The position numbers and the translations under genes were made by a program. Source: DATLHO01 sp035539855 (GTDB taxonomy: Bacteria > Bacteroidota > Ignavibacteria > OLB7). Taken from it: a stretch of 35,681 nt of DNA. The stretch covers positions 1-35,681 of the forward strand of contig DATLHO010000063.1 in assembly GCA_035539855.1 (NCBI GenBank), read 5' to 3'. The notes under the pieces were generated by a model, which was not told the DNA's origin, made no database searches, and worked only from the letters and a program-made list of their open reading frames with translations. Every line of letters begins with the position of its first letter. The first letter of the stretch is position 1. Below are positions 15,040 through 24,726 of this stretch, piece after piece.

Positions 15040-17147
15040 TGACCTCCCGAACCACTATCGACCGGATCCTCTCCGGCCGCCGTATGCGTGCACTGAACAT
15101 CTCAATCCTCCTAGCCGTTTTCGGGCTCATGACCGAAGCCTCCATCGCGCAGATCGACCGCACCCGCCAGCCCGAAGCCGATCCGGCGCCGAAGGCGAGC
15201 TTCCCGACGTTCGAGCAGTTCACGCTCAAGAACGGACTGAAGGTCTACTTCGTCCGTGATCCTCGTCCGGTCGTCACGTTCCGCCTGCAGGTGCGCGGCG
15301 GCGCAAGCACCGACGGCACGACGCCCGGTGTCTCGTCGGCCGCGGCGGAGCTCATCACCAAGGGAACGAAGGACCACTCGGCCCTGGCGTTCGCGCAGAA
15401 GATCGACTTCGTCGGTGGCTCGATCGGCGGTGGCTCCTCGAGCGACATGGTCACCGTCTCGGCGTCCGGACTCAAGAAGCACGTCGCAACGATCCTCGGC
15501 CTCTATGCCGAGGCGATCACGGCGCCGACCTACCCGGCCGACGAGCTCGGCAAGTACAAGCAGGAGCAGATCACTGCGCTGAAGGCCAACCAGGCCGACC
15601 CCGGAACGATCTCCAACAACGCCGTCAATCGTGTGCTGTTCGGCACGACTGCCTACGGACAGGTCGCGACCGAGGAGACGATCTCGAGCCTGACGCCGGC
15701 CGCGCTCTCGGCCTACCACAAGTCGCACTTCACGCCGGCGAACTCGACGCTCGCGGTCGTCGGTGACTTCAGCGTCGACCAGTTGCGCTCGCTGCTCGAG
15801 GACGCGTTCGCCGGCTGGAAGAAGGGAAGCGCGATCAAGGTCTCGAACCCGAAGTTCCCGCAGCTCAAGGGACGCCGCATCGTGCTGGTCGATCGTCCGA
15901 CCTCGGTGCAGAGCTCGATCCGCGTCGTCGGACGCGGCCCGCTCTACAACACGCCGGAGCGTCCGATGACGACGATCCTCAACAGCATTCTCGGTGGCGG
16001 CGGTCTCGGCGATCGTCTGACGATGAACCTGCGCGAGACGCACTCCTACACGTACTCGCCGTTCAGCTACTTCGCCGCCAACCTGCACCAGGGCTACTGG
16101 ATCGGCGGCGCCGACGTGCGCAACGAGGTCACCGACTCGGCGCTCAAGGAGATTCTCCACGAGGTCGAGCGCATCCAGCGCGAGGACGTCACCGCCGAGG
16201 AGCTGCACCGTCACGTGCAGTCGTCGACGGGCCGCTTCCTGATGTCGATCGCGGAGCCGAACGTCACGGCCGAGCGCGTGCAGTTCATCGACTTCTATGG
16301 GCTGCCAAAGGACTACTACAACCGCCTGCCGGGCATCTACGCGTCGACGAAGGCCTCCGACCTGCGCAAGCTCGCCGGCAAGTACCTCGCGACCGACGAT
16401 CTGGCGATCGTCGTCGTCGGCAAGGCGAGCGAGATCCGCTCGAAGCTCGAGCCGTTCGGCAAGGTCGAGGTGTGGGACGTCGAGCTCAACCCGGTCGGCA
16501 AGCCGAGCACCGTCTCGGTCGGCATGGCCGCCGAGCAGGTCTACGCGAAGATGATCGAGGCCCGCGGCGGCAAGCGAAAGATGCAGGCCGTCACGTCACT
16601 GCGCTCGACCGGCAAGCTCGAGATTCCCGGCTTCGGTGCCGGTCAGATCACGATGACCGCCGCCGCTCCGAACAAGAGCTACATGGCGATCGAGGCCGGC
16701 GGCATGAAGGTCGTCGAGATCTTCAACGACGGACGCCGCATCGTGCAGAAGCAGATGGGGCAGACCAACGAGGTCACCGGTGAGGAGCTCGAGAAGGCCC
16801 TGGCGGCCAGCCGGCTTCTCGGCGAGGCGTGGGCCGAGGAGTCCGGTGCGACGTTCGCGGTCAGCGCCGGAAAGAAGATCGGCGGCGTCGAGACGCTCGC
16901 CCTCGTCATCACGCTGCCGAAGGGCGGCGCGAAGACGTACTTCCTCGACAAGACGACCTACCTGCCGGTGCGTACCGAGTCGGACGACGGCCAGGCGATC
17001 AACTACGACGTGTGGTCCGATGTGGGCGAAGGGCTCAAGATGCCAACGCGCATGACCATCGAGATCGGACCCCAGGCGCTGAGCGCATCCGACATCAAGC
17101 ACGAGGTGAACGTCAAGATCGACGACGCGACGTTCACCACGAAGTAG
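15039..17147 (+). CDS. M16-family non-catalytic subunit with C-terminal lipoprotein-binding-like domain
   Basis: The first 480 or so residues are an M16 peptidase fold in which the HxxEH zinc motif is absent: the matching helix reads AAAELITKGTK. The substrate-binding segment LGDRLTMNLRETHSYTYSPF is kept. Such inactive partners pair with a catalytic M16 subunit, here the gene just before, whose stop overlaps this ATG (TGATG). A hydrophobic segment ISILLAVFGLMTEASIAQ is the likely signal peptide; a start at 15084 is possible. Residues from about 490 to 702 form an extra domain (VYAKMIEARGGKRKMQAV...LPVRTESDDGQ...) that resembles LolA/LppX-like folds by pattern (YFLDKTTYLPVR). This is inference. 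A terminator follows 33 bases after the stop. Confidence 0.88.
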   Translation: MTSRTTIDRILSGRRMRALNISILLAVFGLMTEASIAQIDRTRQPEADPAPKASFPTFEQFTLKNGLKVYFVRDPRPVVTFRLQVRGGASTDGTTPGVSSAAAELITKGTKDHSALAFAQKIDFVGGSIGGGSSSDMVTVSASGLKKHVATILGLYAEAITAPTYPADELGKYKQEQITALKANQADPGTISNNAVNRVLFGTTAYGQVATEETISSLTPAALSAYHKSHFTPANSTLAVVGDFSVDQLRSLLEDAFAGWKKGSAIKVSNPKFPQLKGRRIVLVDRPTSVQSSIRVVGRGPLYNTPERPMTTILNSILGGGGLGDRLTMNLRETHSYTYSPFSYFAANLHQGYWIGGADVRNEVTDSALKEILHEVERIQREDVTAEELHRHVQSSTGRFLMSIAEPNVTAERVQFIDFYGLPKDYYNRLPGIYASTKASDLRKLAGKYLATDDLAIVVVGKASEIRSKLEPFGKVEVWDVELNPVGKPSTVSVGMAAEQVYAKMIEARGGKRKMQAVTSLRSTGKLEIPGFGAGQITMTAAAPNKSYMAIEAGGMKVVEIFNDGRRIVQKQMGQTNEVTGEELEKALAASRLLGEAWAEESGATFAVSAGKKIGGVETLALVITLPKGGAKTYFLDKTTYLPVRTESDDGQAINYDVWSDVGEGLKMPTRMTIEIGPQALSASDIKHEVNVKIDDATFTTK

Positions 17148-17179
17148 GAGCCGCGAGCTCCACGGGGTGAGTAAGGAAG

Positions 17180-17212
17180 AACCCCGACACCGGGTCAACC
17201 GGTGTCGGGGTT
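17180..17212 (+). terminator. Terminator between M16 genes and pdxA
   Basis: A perfect 14-bp stem (17180-17193 with 17199-17212) around a 5-base loop is followed by TTTT-type sequence on the plus strand. It ends the M16 operon. On the minus strand the same bases encode the last five codons and the stop of pdxA, so the element is shared by convergent genes. Confidence 0.85.
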
Positions 17213-18205
17213 TTCTCGTTCAGGCCAGAGCTGAGCCGCGGCCTTGCTCCGATTGCGCACGATCTCGACGGCGATCTCGATGGCTTCGACGACGCTGCGC
17301 TCATCGGCAACGCCACGGCCGGCGATCGCGAAGGCGGTGCCGTGGTCGGGTGACGTCCGGACGATCGGCAGCGAGGCCGTGACGTTGACACCCGCGCCGC
17401 GCGCGAAGAGCTTGAGCGGGATCAGCCCCTGGTCGTGGTACATCGCGAGGATGCCATGGTGCGCCTCCGGAGAGTAGCGCGCAAAGTATCCGTCGGCAGG
17501 AAGCGGGCCGTCGATGTCGAGTCCCTCGGCACGCAGGCGATCCAGCAGCGGAGCGATCGTCCGCTGCTCCTCGGTGCCGATGAGGCCTCCTTCGCCGGCG
17601 TGCGGATTGAGCGCGAGCACGGCGATGCGCGGGCTCTCGTGCGCGAAGTCGACGCGCAGTGTGTGCTCGAGCGCGCGCAGTCGTGATTCGAGCAGCGGCG
17701 CGGTGAGCATCGACGGAACGGCCGCGATCGGTACGTGGATCGTCGCGAGGGCGACGAGCATTCCGCGCGTCATCAGGATCATCATCGGGTCGCCGCCGGT
17801 GATCGACGCGATCAGCTCGGTGTGCCCCGGATGGGGACTGCCCGCGGCGTGCATGCCCTCCTTCGAGATGGGCATCGTCACGAGGGCGTCGGCCTCGCCG
17901 GCGAGCACGCGGCTCGTCGCCTCGATGATCGCATCGTGCGCAAGGCGCCCGGCCGCGGCGCCCATGCTGCCGAGAGCGAGCGTCGCGTCGCTCGGAACGT
18001 CGATGATCCGGGCAGCGGTGAAGACGTGGCGGGGAAGATCGGGTAGGGCGTCGAGGTATTCGCCGAGCAGGCGGCTGTTCGCGACGATCACCGGCTCGAT
18101 CGCGTCGACGACGTCGGCGTGCGCGAGCGCGCGGCAGAGGACCTCCGGTCCAATGCCGTTGATGTCGCCAATCGAGAAGATGATCCGCGGACGTGTCTCG
18201 AACAC
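17195..18205 (-). CDS. pdxA: 4-hydroxythreonine-4-phosphate dehydrogenase
   Basis: PdxA oxidises 4-phosphohydroxy-L-threonine, which decarboxylates to the amino ketone used by PdxJ to make pyridoxine 5'-phosphate. Motifs are FSIGDINGIGPEVL, VTMPISKEGMHAAG followed by HPGHTELIA, the zinc-ligand His in IHVPIAAVP, LNPHAGEGGLIGTEE, and GILAMYHDQGLIPLK; all metal-ligand His residues appear present. I chose the GTG at 18205, which gives 336 residues (family about 330) and begins 11 bases after the fbp stop. The longer open frame upstream runs into fbp and has no family match. The last five codons lie in the arm of the shared terminator. Cotranscription with fbp is likely; no pdxJ is seen. Confidence 0.93.
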   Translation of the reverse strand: MFETRPRIIFSIGDINGIGPEVLCRALAHADVVDAIEPVIVANSRLLGEYLDALPDLPRHVFTAARIIDVPSDATLALGSMGAAAGRLAHDAIIEATSRVLAGEADALVTMPISKEGMHAAGSPHPGHTELIASITGGDPMMILMTRGMLVALATIHVPIAAVPSMLTAPLLESRLRALEHTLRVDFAHESPRIAVLALNPHAGEGGLIGTEEQRTIAPLLDRLRAEGLDIDGPLPADGYFARYSPEAHHGILAMYHDQGLIPLKLFARGAGVNVTASLPIVRTSPDHGTAFAIAGRGVADERSVVEAIEIAVEIVRNRSKAAAQLWPERENPDTG

Positions 18206-18216
18206 CGGGACGTCGG

Positions 18217-19365
<1,149 letters not shown>

Positions 19366-19446
19366 GTCGTCGCCTGCGAGTAGAGGGAGCGCCGCGCGGC
19401 CGTCCGGGCCCGCGCATGGGCCGTGTCGTGGGTTGGGGTCGGTTGG

Positions 19447-19905
19447 TTATTCCTGGACCGGTCTGATCGTCAGCACGGGGCATGGGCTCTCGCGCACCAC
19501 GCGCTCGGCGGTGGAGCCGAAGAGCAGGTGCTCGAGGCCGGCGCGGCCGTGCGTCGCGATGACGATCAGGTCGATGCCGTGCTCGGTCGCGTACTCGATG
19601 ATCGCGCTGCTGGCCCGTCCGTGAGCGATCGCGGTCACGACGCTCGACGCGCCGACGAGCTCTTCGCGGCCAAGCAGCTCCTGCATCGCGCGCTCGGAGG
19701 CCGTCGTCAGCTCGCTGTCGAGGTTCAGAAGCCCCATCGGCGTCAGGCCCGCCTCGGTCGGAAAGACCGCGGGCTCGACGACGCTCAGCAGGTGGAGCTC
19801 GGCCTGCCACCGATCGGCGAACGTCCGCGCGTAGCGCAGCGCGTGGCACGAATGGTCCGAGAAGTCGGTCGGCGCGAGGATCCTGCTGATGCGGACGAGT
19901 TGCAT
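19447..19905 (-). CDS. Universal stress protein (UspA family)
   Basis: The 152-residue, single-domain protein starts RISRILAPTDFSDHS, the standard first strand of the Usp fold. It ends with the nucleotide-binding signature THGRAGLEHLLFGSTAERVV, followed by SPCPVLTIRP. The G-x2-G-x9-G-(S/T) pattern is intact, so ATP binding is expected. The ATG at 19905 starts right before the first strand; the open frame extends upstream with no family similarity. It lies 81 bases upstream of fbp on the same strand, so fbp and pdxA could also be read from its promoter. The physiological role of individual Usp proteins cannot be told from sequence. Confidence 0.93.
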   Translation of the reverse strand: MQLVRISRILAPTDFSDHSCHALRYARTFADRWQAELHLLSVVEPAVFPTEAGLTPMGLLNLDSELTTASERAMQELLGREELVGASSVVTAIAHGRASSAIIEYATEHGIDLIVIATHGRAGLEHLLFGSTAERVVRESPCPVLTIRPVQE

Positions 19906-19961
19906 TCGATTGCGCTTCGCTGAGGGTCCGGTGGATGCCGCGTTACGCCGCAGCCTGCCGT

Positions 19962-19993
19962 TCAACATACCCAAGCGCCCCAAATAAGGCAAT
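19962..19993 (-). promoter_or_regulatory. Possible promoter of the universal stress protein gene
   Basis: On the minus strand ATTG (19993-19990) is followed after 20 bases by TATGTTGA (19969-19962), a partial match to TAnnTTTG. The spacing and the ATTG element are the same as at the rplM promoter. The predicted leader is about 50 bases. The region 19906-20115 otherwise holds only the divergent control region for the M24 gene. Confidence 0.35.
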
Positions 19994-20115
19994 CGCCGGC
20001 GGGCGCCGCGACAATTCGCAGCATCGCCGACCGACCGCACGAAGCTCTTGCAGATCAGCGTCCGTTGCTGCTCTTTGCGACGAGTACGCTCGACCTCAAC
20101 GACCATCGATCCTCA

Positions 20116-21324
20116 ATGAACACCGAACGTCTCGAATCCATCCAGTCGACGCTCCGGCAGCTCGGCCTCGAGGGCTGGCTGCTCTACAGCTTCCGCGACA
20201 GCAATCCGATCGCAACGCGCATGCTCGGACTCACGCCCGAGGTGCACCAGTCGCGCCGCTGGGCGTGCCTGATCCCGGCCGAGGGACGCGTCCGTGGGCT
20301 TACCCATCGCATCGAGCCGCACATCGCGCGCATGATGCCCGGCGACGTCATCGAGTACTCGACGCATCAGGAGTTCGAGCGCGGACTCGGCTCGCTGCTT
20401 GCCGGACTCGGACAGGTTGCGATGGAGTATTCGCACCACAACGCGATCCCCGTCATCTCGCGCGTCGATGCCGGCACCGTCGAGCTGGTCGAAGCCACGG
20501 GCGTCCAGGTGGTCTCCTCCGGAGCCCTGATAGCGCACCTGGAGGCGCGCCTCGACTCCGCGCAGCAGGAGTCCGCGCTGCGCGCCGGCCGGGCCGTTCG
20601 TGAGGTGATGATGGCTTCGTTCTCGCTGATCCGCGACCGCATCGCCAACGCGACCGCGCTGAACGAGTACGACGTGCAGCGGTTCATCCTCGAGGAGTTC
20701 GAGCGGCGGGGACTCGAGACCGACCATCCGCCGATCGTCGGCGTCGGACCGAACAGCGCGAACCCGCACTACGAGCCGACCGCTGAAGGCTCTTCACCGA
20801 TCCGTCTGGGAGACTTCGTCCTGATCGATCTGTGGGCGCGCGAGAAGGACGCGACGAGCGTCTTCGGCGACATCACGTGGACGGGCTTCGTCGGCGAGAG
20901 CGTGCCGGCCGAGCACGCCGAGGTCTTCGACGTCGTTCGTCGCGCGCGCGATGCGGCGTTCGACCGGGCCGTCGTCGCGATGGCCGGCGACGAGGCGATC
21001 ACCGGCGCCGATCTCGACGATGCCGCACGCGCGGTGATCACCGAGGCGGGCTACGGCGAGTACTTCGTCCATCGCACCGGACACAGCATCACGACGGAGC
21101 TCCACGGCGCCGGCGCGAACCTCGACAACTACGAGACGCGCGACACACGACCGATCCTTCGCTCGACGTCGTTCTCGATAGAGCCCGGGATCTATCTGAC
21201 GGGTCGCTTCGGCATCCGCAGCGAGCTCGATGTGCTCATCACCGACGATGGCGAGGTGATCGCGACGAGCGATCCGGTGCAGGAGGAGATCGTGGCGATC
21301 CTCGCGCCGGTGCCGGCTGCGTGA
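20116..21324 (+). CDS. M24 family metallopeptidase (Xaa-Pro peptidase-like)
   Basis: The 402-residue protein has a creatinase/prolidase-type N-terminal domain (about 1-165) and a pita-bread catalytic domain. The five metal ligands can be placed: Asp in FVLIDLWA, Asp in VFGDITWTG, His in YFVHRTGHSI, Glu in SFSIEPGIY and Glu in GIRSELDVL. It therefore probably cleaves X-Pro bonds in the cytoplasm, although the first ligand block is DLWA where many aminopeptidases have DxGA. The start at 20116 (MNTERLES) was chosen over an in-frame start at 20065 because the domain begins here. The stop overlaps the GTG start of the TPR gene, so the two are translationally coupled. Confidence 0.88.
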   Translation: MNTERLESIQSTLRQLGLEGWLLYSFRDSNPIATRMLGLTPEVHQSRRWACLIPAEGRVRGLTHRIEPHIARMMPGDVIEYSTHQEFERGLGSLLAGLGQVAMEYSHHNAIPVISRVDAGTVELVEATGVQVVSSGALIAHLEARLDSAQQESALRAGRAVREVMMASFSLIRDRIANATALNEYDVQRFILEEFERRGLETDHPPIVGVGPNSANPHYEPTAEGSSPIRLGDFVLIDLWAREKDATSVFGDITWTGFVGESVPAEHAEVFDVVRRARDAAFDRAVVAMAGDEAITGADLDDAARAVITEAGYGEYFVHRTGHSITTELHGAGANLDNYETRDTRPILRSTSFSIEPGIYLTGRFGIRSELDVLITDDGEVIATSDPVQEEIVAILAPVPAA

Positions 21325-23210
21325 GCGCTCGTCCGCGTCGCGCGTCACTCACGATCCTCGATCATCCCGCAAACGAAGGGGCACGAAGACCACTGAAGAC
21401 GTCCATCCGCATAGCGACTCTCCTGCTGCTGATGCTCTCCTCGGCCGCGCTCGCGCAGCCGGGTGAGGAGGATCGTCGCTACCGCCTGGCCGAAGGCTAC
21501 GAGCGCGCCGGAGACATGCGCGGCGCGGCGCGAATCTATCGCGAGCTCTTCGATGCCGACCCCGCATCGGAGCTGTACTTCGAGGCCGTTCGCCGGACGT
21601 ACTCGGCGCTTGCGCTCAACGCCGAGCTACTACCGCTGGTCGAGGCACGCGTCGCGACGCGGCCCGGCGACGTCGACCTGCGGGTGGCCTACGCCGACCT
21701 GCTGTTCCGCGCCGGCCGTCGCGACGACGCGCGGGCGCAATGGCGCGAGGCGGTCACGCGAGGCAACAGCCAGGAGTTCGTCGCTGCGCTCGTCGCGCAG
21801 TCGCAGACCGACAACCGCGCGTTCGATCTCGCGATCGAAACCTATCGCGTCGCGCGCGAGCGCAGCGGCGATCGACTGTTGTTCGCCGATCAGCTCGCGT
21901 TCCTCTACGCCTCGATCGGGCGCTTCCCCGAGTCGACGCGCGAATACCTCGCGATACTCGGCGGCATGCCAGAGCGACTGCCGCTCGTCAAGCGCTCGAT
22001 GGCGTCGCTGACGGCCAACCCGACGGCGCTGGCCGCGGCCACGCAGACCGTGGAGCAGGCGCTCGAGCGCAACCCGGATTTCGAACCGTACATCGACCTG
22101 CTGTCGTGGCTGTATGACGAGGCGGGGAACTTCGAGGGAGCTTTCGATATCGCGAAGCGTCTCGACCGCGCTCGGAACGGGCGAGGGTCCGCCATCTATG
22201 CCTACGCCGACCGCGCGCTTCGCGAAGGCCGCTACGACCAGGCGCTCGCGGCCCTCGATTACTTCCTCGCGACCTATGGCCGCGACAACCCGCTTCACGC
22301 GATCGCGCTGCTCACCTATGCGCGCGTGCTCGAGGAGCGGCACCGTGCCGGCGGAGGCGACCGCGCCGGCGCCGAGGCGCTCGCGACGCGATACGAGGAG
22401 CTTGCCGAGCGGGAGGAGGGCACCGACGTCGCCGCCGAGGCATTGCTGCGCAAGGCGCGCATCGAGGCCGACGAGCTCGGTGATGCAGATGCCGCCGCCG
22501 GGACGCTCGAGGAGCTCCTCGACGCGCCTAAGGCGGGACGAGCCGCCGGCGAGGCGCTCGTGCTGCTCGGCGATCTTCGCGTGCGCGCCGATCGGATCGA
22601 CGAAGCGCGCGTGCTGTACGAACGGGCCCGCTCGGCCGACGAGGCGATCGATGAGGGCACGACACGCGACCTTGCGCGCCTGCGGCTGGCCGAGCTTTCG
22701 CTCTATCGCGGCGAGTACAAGCTCGCGGTCGACTCACTGACGGAGCTGACGCGCAACACAGCGAGCGGTATCACCAACGACGCGCTGGCGTGGCTCTTCC
22801 TGCTTCAGGAGAACTTCGAGCGCAATGACGCAGCGCTCGGGCACTACATGGCGGCACGGCTTCTGGTGCTACAGCGTCGATGGAGTGAGGCGGGGGAGCG
22901 CTTCGAGCGCGCGGCGGCGGCGGCTCCACGCACGACGCTCGCCGAGGAGTCGACGCTGGCTCGTGCGCAGGCGCAGAGCGAGACGGGGGATCATGCGGGG
23001 GCGGTCGAGGCGCTCATCGGCTTCGTCGGGGCCAGTCCGGATGCGCTTGCGGCGGATCGGGCTCTCTATCGCGCCGCGGAGCTTCTCGAGCGGCGCATCG
23101 GTGATCGCGCTCGCGCGCTCGAGGTCTACACGCGATTGATCACGGAGTATCCGCGGTCGCAGCATACGCCGGCGGCGCGGGCGCGCATTCGCGATCTTCG
23201 AAGCGGGTAG
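21321..23210 (+). CDS. Secreted TPR-repeat protein
   Basis: The protein has about 629 residues. A hydrophobic signal sequence IATLLLLMLSSAALAQ is followed by many degenerate tetratricopeptide repeats, for example YRLAEGYERAGDMRGAARIY, LYASIGRFPESTREYLAIL, YADRALREGRYDQALAALDY and the C-terminal ARALEVYTRLITEYPRSQHT. The last resembles BamD/YbgF-type repeats. It is probably periplasmic and a scaffold for protein contacts. The GTG at 21321 overlaps the M24 stop by four bases (GTGA) and was chosen for that reason. It leaves a 28-residue n-region, so a start nearer the signal sequence, such as the CTG at 21393, is possible. The gene converges with the LON-domain gene. Confidence 0.82.
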   Translation: MSARPRRASLTILDHPANEGARRPLKTSIRIATLLLLMLSSAALAQPGEEDRRYRLAEGYERAGDMRGAARIYRELFDADPASELYFEAVRRTYSALALNAELLPLVEARVATRPGDVDLRVAYADLLFRAGRRDDARAQWREAVTRGNSQEFVAALVAQSQTDNRAFDLAIETYRVARERSGDRLLFADQLAFLYASIGRFPESTREYLAILGGMPERLPLVKRSMASLTANPTALAAATQTVEQALERNPDFEPYIDLLSWLYDEAGNFEGAFDIAKRLDRARNGRGSAIYAYADRALREGRYDQALAALDYFLATYGRDNPLHAIALLTYARVLEERHRAGGGDRAGAEALATRYEELAEREEGTDVAAEALLRKARIEADELGDADAAAGTLEELLDAPKAGRAAGEALVLLGDLRVRADRIDEARVLYERARSADEAIDEGTTRDLARLRLAELSLYRGEYKLAVDSLTELTRNTASGITNDALAWLFLLQENFERNDAALGHYMAARLLVLQRRWSEAGERFERAAAAAPRTTLAEESTLARAQAQSETGDHAGAVEALIGFVGASPDALAADRALYRAAELLERRIGDRARALEVYTRLITEYPRSQHTPAARARIRDLRSG

Positions 23211-23225
23211 CGGTGGCGCTCGGCG

Positions 23226-23846
23226 TTATCTGACGTAGCCGTCGTTGCGAATCAGGGCCTGGATCTTCTCGAGCTCCCGCACCTTCGGGACGAGATCGGT
23301 CAGGTAGGTATGCAGGAACTGCAGCCGCTCATTCTCCGAGCGCATCTCGAGCAACTGCTGGCGCACGACGAGGTCGAGTCCCGACTTCTGCGCCATGCGG
23401 AACGACGCACCGCCCCACATCCACTCCGCCGGCTTCAGGAGCTCCTCCGCCTCGCCATAGACCGACTCGACGAGCTGGTTGTACAGTCCGACAGTCGTCG
23501 CGAGCAGTTGGGGATCGGGCTTCGGCTCGGTGTCGGTCAGCGGCTCGATCTCGCCGACGAGGTAGAGCTTCTCACCGGCGCGCGAGCTCGTCACCGTGTA
23601 GCGCTCGGTGCCGGTGACGACGATGTCCATGCGGCCGTCGTCGTACTCGCGGAAGACCGTCGTGACGCTTGCCCGGCATCCGACATCGAACATGCGGCTC
23701 GACTCGACGAGGTTGATCCCGAACTCACTGTTCGTGTCGATCGACTCGCGGATCAGCTGCTTGTAGCGGCTCTCGAAGATGTGCAGCGGATACGACGAGC
23801 CGGGAAACAGAACGATGTTGAGCGGGAAGAGCCCGAGCGTGGTCAT
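23226..23846 (-). CDS. Stand-alone LON substrate-binding domain protein
   Basis: The 206-residue protein matches the N-terminal domain of Lon protease (LON/PF02190): LGLFPLNIVLFPGSSYPLHIFESRYKQL at the start, followed by FGINLVESS, VGCRASVTTV, and a helical C-terminal half. The ATPase and protease domains of Lon are absent. Such free LON-domain proteins are widespread, and their role is unclear; substrate or peptide binding is the usual guess. The ATG at 23846 is at the family start. It is 74 bases downstream of the sodA-like gene, in the same direction, with a hairpin between. Confidence 0.9.
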   Translation of the reverse strand: MTTLGLFPLNIVLFPGSSYPLHIFESRYKQLIRESIDTNSEFGINLVESSRMFDVGCRASVTTVFREYDDGRMDIVVTGTERYTVTSSRAGEKLYLVGEIEPLTDTEPKPDPQLLATTVGLYNQLVESVYGEAEELLKPAEWMWGGASFRMAQKSGLDLVVRQQLLEMRSENERLQFLHTYLTDLVPKVRELEKIQALIRNDGYVR

Positions 23847-23862
23847 GCGTCGTTAGGGGTTG

Positions 23863-23906
23863 GATGCGCGGGGCGCAGCTCGATCGAGCCGCGCCCCGTG
23901 TGCATC
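23863..23906 (-). terminator. Imperfect long hairpin after superoxide dismutase
   Basis: CGGGGCGC (23869-23876) pairs with GCGCCCCG (23891-23898), extended inward across an A/C mismatch by GCTCGA/TCGAGC and outward by GATGC/GCATC. It lies 15 bases after the dismutase stop. No T-run follows on the minus strand, so a terminator role is only likely from position. Confidence 0.45.
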
Positions 23907-23920
23907 GTCGATGTCGTCGC

Positions 23921-24550
23921 TCAGCGTCGAACGAACCGCGTGTAGCGCTCGTTGATGCGTCCCCAGTGCAGGCTCGCGATGAAGTTGTCGATGTACGCCG
24001 CGCGCGCCGGTCCGTCCTTGTGGTAGTACGCGTGCTCGAACACATCGCAGGGGATCAGCGGAATGCCTCCCCAGATCGCGCCGTAGTGATGCTCGTCGAC
24101 CTCGACGTTGAGCAGACGCTCGGAGTACAGCTGGTCGAACAGCAGGATGCCCCAGCCCGAGAGCTTCGCGCCCATGCATGCCGCCTTGAAGTCGGCCTTC
24201 CACGCGTCGAACGAGCCGAAGCTCTCCTCGATCGCGCGCAGGACGTCCGGTCCCTTCGACGGGTCGCCGTCGCCGCCGAGAACCTCCCAGTAGATGTCGT
24301 GCAGAAGCGCGCCGGCGTGGTTCCAGGTGAAGCGGCGCTTGAGCTCGCCGTAGTGCGAGTAGTTGCCGTTGGAGCTCGCGCGGTCGGCGCCCTCGAGCTC
24401 TCCCTCGATCTTGTTGAGGGCGTCGACATAGCCCTTGTGGTGGCGATTGTAGTGCCAGTCGCTCGTCTCTGCATCGACCACCGTCGCCAGGAGCGTCTTT
24501 GCCTCGTCGTCCGAATATGGGCGTGCACGGAACTTCCACTCGTACGCCAT
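23921..24550 (-). CDS. Iron/manganese superoxide dismutase
   Basis: The enzyme converts superoxide to oxygen and hydrogen peroxide. The 209-residue product has the expected metal ligands: His33 in DWHYNRHHKGYV, His84 in GALLHDIYW, Asp169 and His173 in CDVFEHAYYHKDG. The second ligand context (LLHDIYW instead of NHSLFW) and the lack of a signal peptide resemble the archaeal/Sulfolobus-type branch as I recall it. Fe or Mn preference cannot be read with confidence. The ATG at 24550 has a GAGG-containing ribosome binding site at 24558-24563. Upstream in-frame sequence is not part of the gene. Confidence 0.93.
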   Translation of the reverse strand: MAYEWKFRARPYSDDEAKTLLATVVDAETSDWHYNRHHKGYVDALNKIEGELEGADRASSNGNYSHYGELKRRFTWNHAGALLHDIYWEVLGGDGDPSKGPDVLRAIEESFGSFDAWKADFKAACMGAKLSGWGILLFDQLYSERLLNVEVDEHHYGAIWGGIPLIPCDVFEHAYYHKDGPARAAYIDNFIASLHWGRINERYTRFVRR

Positions 24551-24658
24551 GTGAGATCTCCTCGTCGTGGTTGTGTGGGATTGATCGTGTCGTCGGCGTT
24601 CGTGGGGCGGGGGAGGCCCATCGAAGCGGCCTAACATGCCATTAATTCCCCGAAAAAT

Positions 24659-24690
24659 GAAAAGGCGACCCCTCAGGGGGCCGCCTTTTC
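24659..24690 (-). terminator. Intrinsic terminator of the small T9SS cargo gene
   Basis: GAAAAGGCG (24659-24667) pairs with CGCCTTTTC (24682-24690), with a further CCCC/GGGG core around a short loop. On the minus strand the stem is followed by ATTTTTCGG, a clear U-run. It lies 36 bases after the end of the 242-residue secreted protein gene. Confidence 0.85.
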
Positions 24691-24726
24691 GCGATGATTG
24701 TCCGCAGTGACCGCGGGAGTCGTCTC

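Noticed and set aside
19366..19446. Small gene or RNA between fbp and the universal stress gene
   Set aside because: The 81-base gap has a repetitive GGTTGG-type stretch but no frame, hairpin with U-run or promoter.
20832..21320. Upstream extension of the TPR protein into the M24 gene
   Set aside because: The extension is an out-of-frame reading of the peptidase and has no signal peptide before it.
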